Assembly (NCBI GenBank): GCA_964035545.1
Contig: OZ037767.1
Location: forward strand, 7,800,207-7,864,206
DNA length: 64,000 nucleotides
Origin: Bugula neritina
Taxonomy: Eukaryota > Bryozoa > Gymnolaemata > Cheilostomatida > Bugulidae
Direction of reading: 5' to 3'
Shown: piece by piece, positions 44,701 through 59,700 of the stretch
Layout: each line of letters starts with the position of its first letter
Numbering within the stretch: the first letter of the stretch is position 1
Made by a program: the position numbers and the translations under genes
The notes under the pieces: model-generated
What the model was told of the DNA's origin: nothing
The model's database searches: none
What the model saw: only the letters and a program-made list of their open reading frames with translations

Positions 44701-47700
44701 CCTCTGCAAAAAAATGCAATGATGACATATACCTAATATAAGGTAGAACTAAAATTGATGAAAATAATAACAATGCAGATATACAACCTATATACTATTT
44801 TTGTAATAGCCATTTGTAATCGTTAATCAGTGGTTTTGCAATAAAACTATACAGAGCATAAATTGAATTACTGAATAAATTTAACCAGTTCAAAATCTTC
44901 TAATTGGCATTATATTAGGCATGACAGTGACAGTTAGAATTATATAAAAGTTAAAAAAAGACAGAAATAATTCGTCTTATGGAGCACCAGTCCACTTATA
45001 AGTTCCAAGATAATATCAATTCAGTTTAAAAGAGGTAGTTAAAGATTTATGGAAGGCCAAAATTATTCTCCTAATTGCTGCTTTGTATATTAGTTATTAT
45101 GCTAACGTTACTTTTGTTATTAGTTTAAAATCATACCACAAGGGTTTCCATTACAGCCACCATCTCGAGCATATATTCTGGCAAATTGGAAAATGATTTT
45201 TCTCCCCAAGTCTACTTTCCACCATTCACTGGCTTTAGACTGTCCTGTGTTAGAGTAACTACTGTCTATTTTACCATCAATAGCAACTTCAGCAGACCAG
45301 TTACTATCACCTCCTGTATAAGTTGACTCCTGATAGGCTGTGCCTTTAGTAGCATAATTTATTCCTGAAATCCCAAACATATTATGGCATTGTATGAAAA
45401 TATGCATGCATGCAGTGCATGAAAATGTTAGCCGACAATTCTTAGACATTAAAGTCTTAAAGTCAATGTTGTATCAAAAATATGATATATATTATGCAAA
45501 AGGTTGCAGGACAATATTACTATCACAAGAGAATATGCATGTCTGGTGCGATCAAAATTGCATTTTCTATTTAAGCTATGGCCATGCAATATTCATAAAA
45601 TTTGGTTGGCAATGAGTTTTATTATTTTTAATAGAATAGTTGGTGCCAGAAACAATAGGCTAATTCTTTGCCATTCAATGATTTATGAAAAATTGGCACT
45701 GAACCTAGCTTTCTAAAATTGCATGTCTCCTTTGAGCAATAATTAAAGGTAATCTAATATGAAATAGTAGAATTAACTAAAGTAAAGTTTATGTACCAAA
45801 GTTTTCTGTAGACTAGAATTAACAATGAAAAAAAAAAGGTCTCTTTTACTATTTTTTTTAAGAATTTATTGGATCTCTTATCCAATGCGTGATTACTTTG
45901 TATAAGAGAAATACCTATCAGGAAAATCATTGTTGCAATAATAATCTTAGTAACACAATACGGTAGTTATCAAAGCAAATTGATGTTTGAAGAAAATTAG
46001 CATTTTTTTTTGTTAGAATAAAACTAGCCTCTAAATATTGGCTGGATAGGGTTTTGCAGAATTGAAAAAGGATAAAGATTTACAATGTAATAAAAACATC
46101 GAAGTTTTAAAAACACATTTAAACAAATTTTTAATATTGAAAGAAGTCTAGGGATTGTTTCAAACATTTTTACTTCAATGAAACATGAGAGCTTTTGGAA
46201 AATGCTTTGTTGAAAATTCAAAAAAAGAGCTTTTCGACAAGGCTATTGATTGAGCTGCTGTAGCAGTAGCAGAAAATAACAGGAAAGTCCAATTTAGTTG
46301 AAAACGTACTTAATTAGGTGCTGAATGTCTTATAGATGAAACACCGTGAATCCTGCCTATAGCTGTAACTTGTAAGAATGAAAATGTTACAGGCCATTAT
46401 CTTAAGACAGTATTTTTATACCTAATTAATTGTAAAACTCACTTTTCTTTGAGAAGATTTGAACTTCTTTGAGGGAGATAATTCCTCTCTGCTCTCTAGA
46501 AACAGCAATGTACTTAAACCTTTCTACATTACTAAATTCAATGACATGGAGATAGTTTATTGGATCATTCTGAGGAGAGATAACTTCCCAGTCAGATAAG
46601 GAGGAATATGAAGTAGTGGATACTGTCTCTTTGTTAGAACCCCACACAGTTATATTTGATAGTCTGTCACCTACAATATAATGTCTGCCATACACAACTT
46701 ATACACTTATAATTTGTTATCATATGTTAAATAGTGTTCAAAATGACAACCACTGTTAGATGCTAAAACTGTATTAATAAACTCAACAGTACATTTTCAT
46801 GCAGGATTAGTGTTCGCAACTGAATTACACTTTATACAGACACACGTCCTACAGTGATGGAAATGGACATTTCAACATCATGCAGTTTTGTCAAAAGTAA
46901 AAATGACAGTTATGCACAAAAGGTTGAAATATGCTTTTCTATATGTACAGCTAAATGTTAAAGCAGTTTTTAATCATGTTTCGTTATTGTAAATGTTTTA
47001 TATCACAAATGTTTTAAACTTAAAGTTTGATTTCAGAGAAATGAACTAGTAGAGAAACTAAATTCACATAGAATATGTAAGCTTTAGAAAAAGAAGCTAC
47101 TAATGCAGTACAAAGTTCGAGGAAATCAAAATTCAGCAGGTATTTTAAACAGTCGTGTCTATTGCAGTGCACAGTATGCAAACCTTGCAATTAAGGACTA
47201 TGATTTCCCACTTGATTGGCCATATCTTGAAAAATAATAGCCCTACTGACCTCAAATTTTGATATATTTTAACCATGGGCCTACCCACACTCTTCCCTCA
47301 CAATTTCAGAGGTCAAGGTTCAATTATAGCGATTTTGGCCGGAGCTCACTAAAGAGTTATATCCTCCTAGAATAATAGTTCAATTCTGCTCTAACTCCAT
47401 AATTTAAAGCTAGACATATTTATCTAGAACCCCTACCACATTTAGCCTTCTAGGTTTACTAGATAACAAAATCTATGCACTTTTCGTCGGAGTTCTTTAT
47501 TTTTAGCATGCAAGGTACCATGTATTGAGATGATCATATCTTGAAACTATTACATGCACATGCCCAATTCTGGTAGGGTTGCTAGAATAATAGTTCAATT
47601 CTGCTCTAACTCCATAATTTCAAGCTAAACATATTTATCTAGAACCCCTACCACATTTAGCCTTCTAGGTTTACTAGATAACAAAATCTATGCACTTTTC

Positions 47701-50700
47701 GCCGGAGTTCTTTATTTTTAGCATGAAAGGTACCATGTATTGAGATGATCATATTTTGAAACTATTACATGCACATGCCCAATTCTGATAGGGTTGCTAG
47801 ATATACATTTAGGCATATTATGTTCCAGATTTCATATGGGTAGGTCAAAAATTGTAGGAGGAGATAGAATTTTACTATCATAGCAACAGGAAAAACACAC
47901 AAATGAGAAAATTGAGGACGAAAACTCAATAAATTGAAATGACTATATCTTGAAACCTACAAGTTGAATATATATTATTTTGGCATGGTTGTTAGAAACA
48001 CATTTCATCATATTGTACTCCAACTTTCATAAAAATAGCATAAAACCTATAAGAGAAGCAATAATTTTACTACTGTAACAACCGAAAACACACAAATAAA
48101 AAATTCAATGACAAAAAATTGATATGATCTCATTTCAAAATCCTAGTTATATTTGCATGATTTTAAAAGAAATTACAGAATAAATTATAAATTCAGTGAA
48201 GTTCCATCTCCAGAAAACTCCAGTCATGTAATACTTTGGCCAGACTGCTGCGCTTTGTGTCGGGAACTCACTATTATTAGAAGATCTTTTTGTGGGTATA
48301 AATGGCAAACTGCTTCACAATCAGTGTTCCTAAAACAAAGTAAACAGGTACAAGATCAGTACTATTATCATTGAATTATACAACAGAACAGCTGAAAACA
48401 AAAATAAACTTAGGTTTTTGCAAATTTTTCACTTTGGGGGCGAAGTAACAAAGTTAACTTATCTTCAAAGTTGAGGGTTTATTGAAATTTCATCTCTAAA
48501 AAGCTCCAGCTTGGTAGTCACTCCGGTCAGGTCGTCTGGCTATTGTTGCTCTTTGATAGGTGGCCCGTCTCTTTGAAGCCTTTATTCTCTGCAGATCTTT
48601 TTTGTGGGTGTGCATTACCAGCTGTTTTCCAATCGTTATTCCTAAAATATCATAAACAGCAGCAAAAGCAGTACTACCATCATTGAATTGTAAGACAGCA
48701 CAGTTGACAGCAAGTTCTAACCTAGGCTTCTGCACAAACTGCACTTTAGGGCAAAGTAGCCAAATTATCCTATGAAAAGACTCGTTATTATTTTGTGTAC
48801 CCCCATGCAAGCATTTTGAAAGCAGAGAATCGGCTGTAAGAGCTTCAAAAACTGGTTTTATCTCTTCTAGTACAAAAGGTGGGAGACTATTCGAATTACC
48901 ATCACCACTACCATTTACTGCCGGGCAAGAATTATCACATGAGCTATGATTCCTATTCCTATGATGCCATATTCTCCAAATGCTTGCTTTCATACCCTCT
49001 AAGTTTCCTACATTATTCCTAATACCTGCTCCATAATGACTCTGAATTCTCTTTATAGCAGCTTTATGCAACTTACCACTACCTCTTATATCTTTATACT
49101 TACGGCCTTCCCTTACATTGCTGCACTTTATCTAATAAAAGCTTGCCCATTCGCTTTTGCACATGACCTACGCATTCAAGTTTCTCAACAACAACATCTG
49201 GGCCATAGGGTTGGGCATTACTTACAACACTATAAGACTTGGAGTCTCCATCCCCTAAATATTTTACAAACCGTACTCCTCTCTTTTCGACTGACCTCCT
49301 GAAAATTCTAACCATACCTACCTGCTCCATACCACCAGCTGAACCCTCATGATTTTTGACACAACTGTGCTCTGGTGGTATACTATCTTTATGACTGGCA
49401 CATGTAAAACAATAACTAGAGAGAACTTCAGTATCAACTACTTTACCTGGTTTTCCTACTGAGTGGGTAATAACAGTAGCTACCCCATTCTTACTAATAA
49501 AGCCCCTACGCTGCCAGGTACCATCACAAGATACTGTTATATCACTACTGTTACTCATACTAGCAGCTTCCCTGGCAGCCTGGTCCATTGACTTACTAGC
49601 TAGCTCCTTAGTAATTTTACCACTCACTAAAAGCGACAGGTGGGGGCAAATCTAGATGAGCAGAAATAGTTGCAGCAGTACTTCTATGCCCACCTGCCAA
49701 GGTTGTACCAAAAGCCAACCGAGTATTCAAAAAAAATCTATGATCTACATCACGATCACTCATTGCACTACTTTCAATAAGAACACCACAAACAGAACAG
49801 GTAAAATCAAAAGTCGGTACAACTCCACTATAGCATTTTACACTAATTCGCAAGGACATAGCAGGGCGATCTTTACAAGCAATACTACCAGATGACAACC
49901 TACCCATAAGTTCTAAAATTAACTTAGTCTGCACTATAATACTGTCAGGCTGAGGATTTGCAGAACTAAATAAGACATTTGAAGTACTTAGCTGACCATT
50001 TAGTTTAGAAGAGCTAGCAGTCGCAACAGGAGTAGTGCCGGTAACTGCAGGTGGTACAAGTTGATGGCCAGATGCAGCAGACTGGGGCTCCAATTGAAAG
50101 TCCATAGTACTAACTGAAAAGCTTGTAGATGCACTTAGATGTGCAGTAGAGTTAGTTACATTAGTGTTACTAATAGTAGTAGCGATAACTGACGTAGCGG
50201 TGCCGGCAATAGTAGTAGTAGTAGTATAGTAATCGTCATGGGTGGTCTAGTCGTAGGCGTAGTTGTGGGCGTCGTTGCACTTGCAGGCGTCGTAGTAGTA
50301 GTACTAGTAGTACTATCAAGTAGTACTGAGTCTGCTTTTCTGTGCTGATTTCCTCGAAACTGCCTTTTTGTAACTTTAAGCATGTTTACTGTGTCTGTAG
50401 TATACGTGCTGCTATGTTAGAGACTTATATAACGAGTCGGTACGAATATAAGTATTATGTAATATTACTAATGTCAAAATAAGTAAATCACGGCACTTTG
50501 TAAAACAAAATGTTGATAAATATAAAGTCAAATATGTCTTCTCTTTATTTTCACTGGTTGTAGAAGATCTAGATGAAGGATTGATGATAAAGTATCAGAT
50601 TGTTTTGGCAGGTTGGAATAACGCGCGTAGCTTCTTTGTTCGTTTTGGCAAACAAGATTTGCGTCACAGATCACGCAATAAGCACAGCCAATAAATGATG

Positions 50701-53700
50701 AGAATCGCGGGTCACGGGGTCAGAGTAATAAAATCTGACCAAAATATGCTAAATCAATTAACTTTGTTTTGCCTCAATGCGCTTACTGAGAGGTGTTATA
50801 CACTGCCCATTAGTAAAGTAGACTTTTCTGAAACTAATGCTGTACAGTGCAACTGAGAATGCCGAGTTGAAAACAGTTAACAATGGTGCTAAAGTTAGTG
50901 ATTATGGCTGCATTTTTTGTTTTTTTACAGCAGTTGCAACAAAGGGGTAACTTTAAATACACAATTTTAATAGAAAGAAAAGTAGAATATCAAAAAGAAT
51001 CACATCACTCGAATCTGAAAATTTTAGAGTTTTGATGCATAGCAAAATCAAAATATGGCCAAATTGACCACAATTTCTTAATTTTTAATCATAGTCCAGC
51101 CTTAAACAGTCGTATTTTTTGTAGTGAACAGTATGCAAACCGTATGAGTTGCATTTTGCTCATTTATATATATGATGTTCTTTCAAGGGAGATGTGTCTA
51201 CGGTAAGTTTTTAGCTCTGAAAATGATCAATTATCCAAAAGACCTGTGTCACTGGAAAGGTCATTTTGTAGACAGCAAAATAGGATTGAAGGTGTGAATG
51301 AGGTAGGGCTTAATATAGTGAGGAGGATTAAAGGCAACAACGAACCTAACTTCCTTATATCTGTAATGCAATAGTAATAGTGTAAGCAATGTCAATATAC
51401 CAGACTTAGCTAGTAATCTATAGGTCGATAGGTTCATTGAACAAAGTCAAAATGTCAAATTAAATAAAATAATTTGTCATTTTTACATAAACTCAGGCAA
51501 GTTGATAGTCACCATCCCTGTGAGCACTTTGTCACTGGGTTCAGCAATGTGGCGGCCATCTGGCGATGGCCTGCCAGGGTTACTCTGATCCAGCTACGGT
51601 TGTGTCTGACAGGGCCGGCTAAACCCTATGGGATAGGCCAGGACGTCGGCAATATTTTTGAGGCATTGAGAGCCCGGCTTGGGCTAACGGCTTCAGATGC
51701 TCGTGTGCAGTCCCAAGGACTTAGGAGAAATCCTAAGACTACCTTTGCGAGAGCACGCAGTCGTAGTAGAACAGCTAGCACAAGTTGCCTATGGTGACTT
51801 GCCTGCAAATGGTCGGCACATTTTGGCACTAGATGCATTTCTCCAGTCTATTAACAACCTAGGGCTAAAGCAACACTTGCTGGTAGCTGAGGTTAAGACC
51901 ATGGAGCGAGTTCTCAGGCTTGGAAACGCTTATTTCCAAGCCGACAGTACGTGCCGGCCTGAGACGACAGTACAGCAGGTGGAGGCCGACAACGACATGT
52001 CGACTAGCTTGACCACGAGCTTGGTTCGCGAGCTATTAGCCAAAATATGGCAACTAGACCAACAGTCAACAGCCGAGCAACCCACCAGGTTGCTGGCAGC
52101 TGTCGACGGCAGGCGGGGCCCCGTATGCTGGAGTTATGGTAATGGTTGGCACTTCGTACAAAGTTGACCCCGCAGTAGAGGGAGGCAGTTAAACGGAAAC
52201 GGTCCACTATAGACTCCGCCTACCGTGGGCCTCGGTTTAACCCTCCAAGGCCAAAGCCAAAGTCCAATTGGGTGAGAAGGCCACCTTCGCCAGAGTGGCA
52301 AGCCCTTAAGAGAGTAAGCAGGCTGCAAGGCCCGCCAAAACCTCCAGCTTGGGCACTCGAAAACCGCTTTGAAGGTTGGCCTGTTGAGGGGCTGTACGCC
52401 GAGTGGGAGCGAGACAGGGATTTCCTTCAGTTGCCCACACGAGCGCAGGACCGAGCATTCACGCGGCCGCGCTTGTGTGAGCAAGAGCGAGGTGTAACCC
52501 GCTTGCCCACGAGACGTAGACGACCCCCTCGCAACCGAAAAGCACAGGTGCATTTCCAACCCCATGCACACGACATGTCACCTCTAGAGACAAACCGCTC
52601 AGTCAGTGCCCAGCCATATGGAAGCAGTTACTTCCTCCCGGGCAAACGTGCCAAAAAAGCTGCCACTTTCCTATTGGATACTGGGTGTACCACAAATTTT
52701 CTGAGCCGGCATCTGTTTGACACACTCGGTGCTAGGAACCTGGCTAACCTGCAGCCATATGAAGAGGAACACAGCACGTTTGCGGACGGGTCAAGTATTC
52801 CTTTTTATGGTGTGATAGAGTTGATTGGTAAGGTCTGTGATCAGGTAATCAGCGAGGCCTTCATTATCAGTCAACTCAAGGAGGACGCCATCTTGGGCAT
52901 GCCATTTCTGAAGCGACACAAGTGCCACATTGACTTTAATAAGTCAGCAGTATTGATGACCGAGCGTGAGGTGGCCTGTGTCGACCGATTTGATCCTTGG
53001 TGGGGGAATGCAGGTGGTATAGCGCTGTACTGTACCTGAGCGCTCTCGGGCTACAGTTTGCTGCAGAGTGAACTGTAGAGAAATATCCAACTTAGGAAAG
53101 GGAAAAAGTGCGCTGGGAGGCGTCCAGCTCGCTAACAGTCTAAATAGACTAGATGAGCGGGGGAGTTTCTGGTCCAGTGTGTGAATCCTTTTATGGAGCC
53201 GGTAGAATTGCCAGCTGGGTCACTAGTGGGAAAGTTCCACTCCGTACAAGAAGAGGATGTCAGACCACAGCGAAAGAGCGGACAAGGCTCGACGGGTACC
53301 CACTAGGAACGGCAGGGGGCCGGTGCCTGAACACTTGGTTGAATTGTACGGAGATACCTGCAATGGCTGTGAGAGTAAGCGGAAACGCCTGGTAGTGGCC
53401 CAGTTACTCTCTGAGTACAAGGATGTGTTCAGTTGCGGCGACCATGACATGGGCCTGGCTGAGGCTGTCTGTCATGAGATACCCCTGGCGACTGGGGCGG
53501 TGCCTATCAGGCAGCCGACCCGCCGGTTAGGTCCTGAATAGGAAAAGGAAGTGAGCCGACAGGTGCAAGACCTTCTGAACCGGGACCTGATTGAGCCAGC
53601 CCATGGTGCTTGGAGCTTTCCAGTTGTCCTGGTTCAGAAAAAGAATGGGAACTGGAGGTTTTGCGTAGATTAACGCAAACTTAGCATCCAGGATGCTTAC

Positions 53701-56700
53701 CCTCTTTCTAGGATCAATGAGTCGTTAAATGCCTTAGCTGGTAGCAAGTTCTTCAGTACGTTGGACTTGGTAGTGGCAGGTGCCCCTAAGCCCTAATGCA
53801 CAGGACAAGGCCGCGTTTATTACGCGAGATAGGCTCTGGAAATAGAAGGTGTTGCTGTTTGGACTTACGCCTGCGCCGGCCACCCTCTAGCGACTCATGG
53901 AGCAGGTCCTTAGTGTGTTACACTGGAAGACCTTGCTCATCTATGTTGATGATTTCATTGTCATCACCCCCGACTTCGTCACTCATGTCAGTCGGTTCAG
54001 AGAGGTGTTTGACAGACGTCAAGCTGCTAGTCTGAAGCTCAAACCCTCTAAGTGCACATTGTTGCAACAAGAAGTTAAGTACCTGGGCCATGTAGTTGGT
54101 CGAGACGAGGTCGCCACCGACCCTGAGAAGGTACGGGCTGTGAGGGACTGGGCTGCCCCTGTTGACCTCCCTGAATTGCGTGCGTTCCTGGGGCTGGTAA
54201 GGAACTATCGTCAGTACATACCAGACTTCGCAAGAATTGCACAGCCACTAAACTGGCTGACAGCAAAAGGGGTGCAATAGCAGTAGACGCAGACAGAACA
54301 GCAGGAGTTTGACCACCTCAAGGATCGCTTGGTAAAGGCACCCATCTTGGCGTACCCTGATCCGGCGAAAGAGTAAATTTTGGATACTGATGCCAGTAAC
54401 TATAATGTAGGGGCTGTGCTGTCTCAGGTCCAAGATGGCCGCGAAGTGGTGGTAGCGTACTATAGTAAGGCTCTGTCGGCGCCTGAGAAGAACTACTGTA
54501 CAAAAGGGAGAGGGCTCCTGGCAGTAGTCAAGGCAGTGAAACACTTTAGACCATATCTGCACAAACGCACGTTCAGATTACATGCGTCTCCGATGTGGTT
54601 GAGTCAACGGGCTGAGCCATCTAGCCAAGTAGCGCGCTGGCTTGCAATTCTGGCAGAGTTTTCTTATCGGATCGAACACCGACCTTGTAAGAAACACGGT
54701 AATGCCGACAGACTGAGCCGCCGCCAGGCAGATGGGTGTAAGCAATGCCAAAATATCGAGCATAGGGATGGCGGACCCCCTCGCTCGGACGTTGAAGAAC
54801 AGATTGAGAAAGCAGGTATATACAGCTGAGAGGAAGGACAACTTGGGTCCGAAGCTCCCAGTAAAGCTGTTAACAACCTTCATGCAAACCCTACGCTGCT
54901 GAGAAACGTCAGGAAGCTGTGTGGGCTCCAAGCTACACTACCTGGGGTAGTAGCTGACCGAGTCCGGGCAAAGAAGGAGGGACGGCGGCTTAGTGAGGCT
55001 GAACAGCGGGTTAAGTGTGCGGAGCTTAAATATTTTTGCCACCGCTGGGACTCCCTCTGGTTTAATGGCGCTGGGCTGTTAACGATAACGTTAGCAGCCG
55101 GCACAAATCGCCATGACTTAGAGAGGGTAGTCTGTCCATTTGCTCTGAGGCGGGAGTTAATCTGGGACACCCATAAGCAGGCTCATGCAGGAGCTGAGCG
55201 GGTGACTAGGTGTCTTCAATTTCAGTGGTTTTGGCCCGGTATGACCCGCGATGTCCGACTCCTGGTGCGGAAATGTGAGCTATGCCAAGCTAGTAAGCAT
55301 GGCCGCTCCACTGAGACCACAGGGAGGCGCCGCCTCCATGCCGGTCATCCGTGGCAGGTAGTTGCTGTAGATCTGGTAAATCCCATGCTCACGACGGTGA
55401 GAGGTAATAACTGGATACTGGTGTTGACTGACCATTTCACACGGTGGGCTGATGCGCTGCCTATTCCAGATGTGTCGGCCCCCACGGTGGGCAGAGCCTT
55501 GGATCAGCAGGTGATCTGTTATTTCGGCTTGCCGGAACAAATACACTCTGATCAAGGCGCCCAGTTTCAGTCGCAACTCATGAGCGATCTCTGTAAAACG
55601 TAAGGGGTAAACCAGAGTCGGACGACCCCGTATCACCCGCAAGGGAATGGGGTTGTGGAGAAGAACAACCGAATGTTAGGGGACTCACTGAGAAGCCTGC
55701 TTATCGGCAAGAGCCAGGAAGAGTTGGAGTTGGTACTGCCGTAAATCATGCGAGCTTACCGTAGTGCACCTCACTCCAGTACACTGGAGACCCCTAATTT
55801 TCTCATGCTGGGGAGAGAAACAAGGGTTCTTGAACATGTAATTTACCTCGTTCCGGCTCCAGAGAGCAGCGTCCATGATTATGTGGACGAGCTCGTGAAA
55901 CGCATGAGGACGGCTCATGAGGTGCTACGTGAGCAGCAGTGGCAGGTCAGGAGTGGTGACTCTGACGACCCCCATTTGTACAAAGTGGGAGACTGGGTCT
56001 GGATGACTAGTCATCGCCGGCGGTTCAGACAGACGGCAAAGTTACAGCCGAAGTTCGTAAGTCCTTATTGCGTGATTGAGGTGATGCCATCTCACACCTA
56101 TTAAGTGGACTGTTCTGGACAAGTGTCGATTTAGAACGAAGTACGGTTTAAACCATACTAGGCACACAGGATAGTTAACCCTTACGCGATCAATGGACCA
56201 TATATGTCCCTTCAAGCGGCACTATTCGCAGGTCAATGGACCATATATGGTCTTTTGCGTAAATAAACAAGAGCGCTTACTTTAAACTTCCAGTTTTCAA
56301 CTGAATAGCCTAATAGTTTTGTAATTAATGTTAATAGTACGGCTTGGTAATTTTTGAATAATTTTAAGCATTAAATCTGATTAAATAGATAGCTACCAAG
56401 CCAGCTATTTGCTTTATAATCTAACCCTTATATTTCAAAATTAGCGATAAAATTTTACGCTACTTTCAAATGCAACAAACTGCATTCAAACTACACGGAG
56501 CCAGACTATTTTATTCAGATTATATTTAGAAGAACATCTAAATAAACAAAAATGTTGACGTCACAATATTTCAATTCACATTCATCAAGTTATTTTATCA
56601 TTTCGAATTTTCAATTTTTAAATGACGGATATGAGAGGTCAAATTAAAATGACTGATTTTAGCTAGAATTGCAGTCTCCTGTCACTTAAAAAAGCTATTT

Positions 56701-59700
56701 ATAATAGAAAATACTCTTAAATTTGTAATAACCATTTTATTTGAGGCCATAAACCATTGTAAGTTTTTGATAATGAAATTAAAACTTATGCAAAAGTAGT
56801 TGGCAAATTCTGCGATAAACTCAAACGAGCCATAAAATTATGTAACTTCAAAGTTGATCGCGTAAGGGTTAAGGGCATCCTCACTAAGAATATCATAAAT
56901 TTCTCTTAAAATGTAGTTTAGGTTCTTGAATAATACTACTCTGCGGGTGGCATGCGTGTTGCCTACTTGCAATTGTTTAACCTAAGATCAAACTACAACC
57001 AATAAGCAGCAACTTTCATTAGGGCTGCGTTATCCATCAACATTCCAATATAGGCGCTACAAAAACAAAGTACCAAGCAAGCTATTCATTATAACCTGCC
57101 AGCTAGCAAGCCTGTAATTAGCATGTACGCGCCAATATCTTCCCATCCCTACGTGAAGCACTGCGCGCTGCTAATTTACTATGAAAAAATATGGCATTTT
57201 CAGTGTATAAATCACCAATTTGTGGGCAATCTAGAAGAGTAATCGGAAAAAAAAAAAATTGACTTTGGAGAAATACCTCAGGATTCCAGCAGTGCAATTT
57301 TTATTCAGATATCATGCTTTGCTGCTGAGATATTTTACTGGTACTGAAAAGTCAGCTTTTCAGGCGAAATTGGCCAAAATTGGTCAGTTTTTTGTCTACA
57401 ACTTTGCAAAAAAAATGAAAATTGAAATTTCCAAAAAGTTACCCTGAAGAAAAAGAAGATCTTCAGCATAGTTTTTAAATTTTTACTCTAGCACAATTAG
57501 GTGAGATTTTAATTTACTGGTACTGAATTCATATATGATTACAATGCAAACCTCAGCAAGGCAGTTGCAGCTAAAAGGTTGCCCTTAACTATCCTGTGCA
57601 AGCCCTGGCGCGACAGGACAGGCTCCTTCACCCTTAGAGCCTACACAGGATATTGTTGCCCTCTCATGAGAGGGTGAGGTACGGCGTATAGAGAAATAGA
57701 GGAGGTACTGCTCGATCAGGAGAGAGCGGCCGACGCGCCGACCGACCCGCCCCGGCCGCGTCCGCCATAGGAGGAGGCGGCCGACACACCGGAAAACCGG
57801 TTTGAGCCGGCCCCATCACTAGTGGAGCCAGCCGACACACCTGTCACCCCGGATGAGATGGAATTTCCTCAAATTCATGAGGAAGAGGCACCTGAGAGAG
57901 AACCACCCGTATTGGTGGACCCCCCCCCCCCCCCCCGTATTTGCAACACCACCCATGGTGGTACAGTCGCCAGTAGTAGCAGCAACCCCAATGCAGTTTC
58001 AGCGTAGCCACATATTAGGGCGCCACTATTTTATTTGAAGGATTTTTTGTGTGATGCAGTGGAAAAACATCCATCAGCTATCATAAAGAAATCTGGGGGG
58101 ACAAGCAATTGAGAGTTGCATTTCCTAAATACAAGGAGACACAACTGTGAGTTGCCTACCCAGTGGTGTACATATATATTATAATTATGCCACCGGGGGT
58201 ATAGGAAAGAGCGAAGCCAGCTCGCTACTGAAAGGGGGTGTTATGTAATCACTTTCACTGTGTAGAGCGTTCTTTTCAATGTTAACTGCTAAGGTGCAAG
58301 CACGTACTTGGCAGGCTGGCAAGCTACGAAGCCTATGTGGGCAGTAGACTGGCATCGTGCCTGTCTTATGGTAAGTCTACTAGCATGATTTTATTATTTA
58401 GGTAGAATTCAATCTAGTAGCATAAAAATTAGTCTCACTTTATCATAACGATGGAGTTAGTATTCTAAGTCAGATGATTTCACTGACGACTCAGAGTGAG
58501 GCAGTCGCCCGTATGATTTTGATAATCAGTGGGTTGCTAGACTGCGCGACTCAGTCGTTGGTGTTGTACTGACCGGGTGGAAAACCCTACAGAATATTCT
58601 GGTATTCTGTTGCAGGCATTTCTTTCTCCTAGCACCACCGTCACGCAGTCACCCATCAATCCTCTTTTTTGCATTCGCTTCACTAGACTCTTGGAAAGTC
58701 ACCACAGCAGACCAGGTGGCTGTCGTGGCAGATGGTGCGCCCTTCAACTTCCAGCAAGGAAACTAAAAGTTCGATGAGCAAGCGAGGATTCCTAATAATA
58801 AAGATAAACTGCATGAGCTAAATATGACTAACAGCCAAGACACGTAAAGTGTGGCATAAGAATTCTTCTCTTTTCTTGCCTGTAGCTTTATCTCGCTGCC
58901 TTGGCCTACTAAGGAAGGACGGCTAATAAAAATAATAATAATGATTTTAAAAATTTCAATAACTGCATGGTTAACAAACAATATCGAAAAAAAACATTGT
59001 TCTTTTGCCACGTTTGATCCTTTGGTGGCAGGTCGACGCCACTAATACTGATGCTTGGCTTTGCCTAGATGGGTGTTCTCTTATTCCCCTCGTGTGGCTC
59101 TATCAAGAGCACTATCGATAAAGCATTTAATCCTGTGACAAGGCAGCTATGACATCGTTGCAGGACCGCTTGAAGACAAACCTCTTCTTCTCTCCCTCCT
59201 TTCTCTTTTTTTCGAACTGATGGTAACTTATATTTACTCCTCGGTGGCGGTGATATAAATAGATTGTGTGTAACTAGTAGAATACTTATATTATGCTACA
59301 TGTATATTCTGCATGTTTTATCATTTTTTTTTATTTCATATTCTTTTTCATTTATGTACTAGTTTAGTAGAGTGTACCTTTCGATAGGTGGAGAGGATTT
59401 AAAAAGTTTTAGTATTGTGTTCCCACTTGAGTAATTTTATATCGAAAGGATAACTCTATATCGGACTGATACATGATGCGGTCAGCATCATGTCGCTAAG
59501 ATGGCACCACCGTTTTGACCAATGTGATGTGACTAACAATTAGTAGTAGGCGGAGCTGCCAATGTATGGTGGAAGCTTGTTAGACAGCTAATTGATCGGC
59601 AGAGTAGATTGGATTTTAATCATGTAAAGTTGTGTATAAATCATTCTCTGTTATGTAATCGTGTACATTAGTGTTAGTAACTTTTATTGCTGTATAATTC

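Larger units (their letters stand above)
47195..51097 (-). mobile_element. Mutator-like DNA transposon
   Basis: A 3.9-kb element with imperfect terminal inverted repeats of about 40 bp (GGACTATGATT...GGCCATAT(C/T)TTGA at both ends) and a central transposase on the minus strand. No clean 9-bp target duplication adjoins the ends. The element sits in the intron of gene B and is absent from the matching intron of gene A. Confidence 0.78.
47145..51143. repeat. 42-bp direct repeats flanking the Mutator-like element
   Basis: 47145-47186 and 51102-51143 both read TTAAACAGTCGT...AGTATGCAAACC; I count 36 of 42 bases equal. They lie just outside the terminal repeats of the element. Gene A near 16,285-16,310 has one copy of the inner part. 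This is much longer than the 9-bp duplication usual for Mutator elements. Confidence 0.75.

Noticed and set aside
48496-50105. Host regulatory gene (cysteine-containing nuclear protein)
   Set aside because: CDGTW, GDGDS and NESFH motifs plus terminal inverted repeats identify a Mutator-like transposase.
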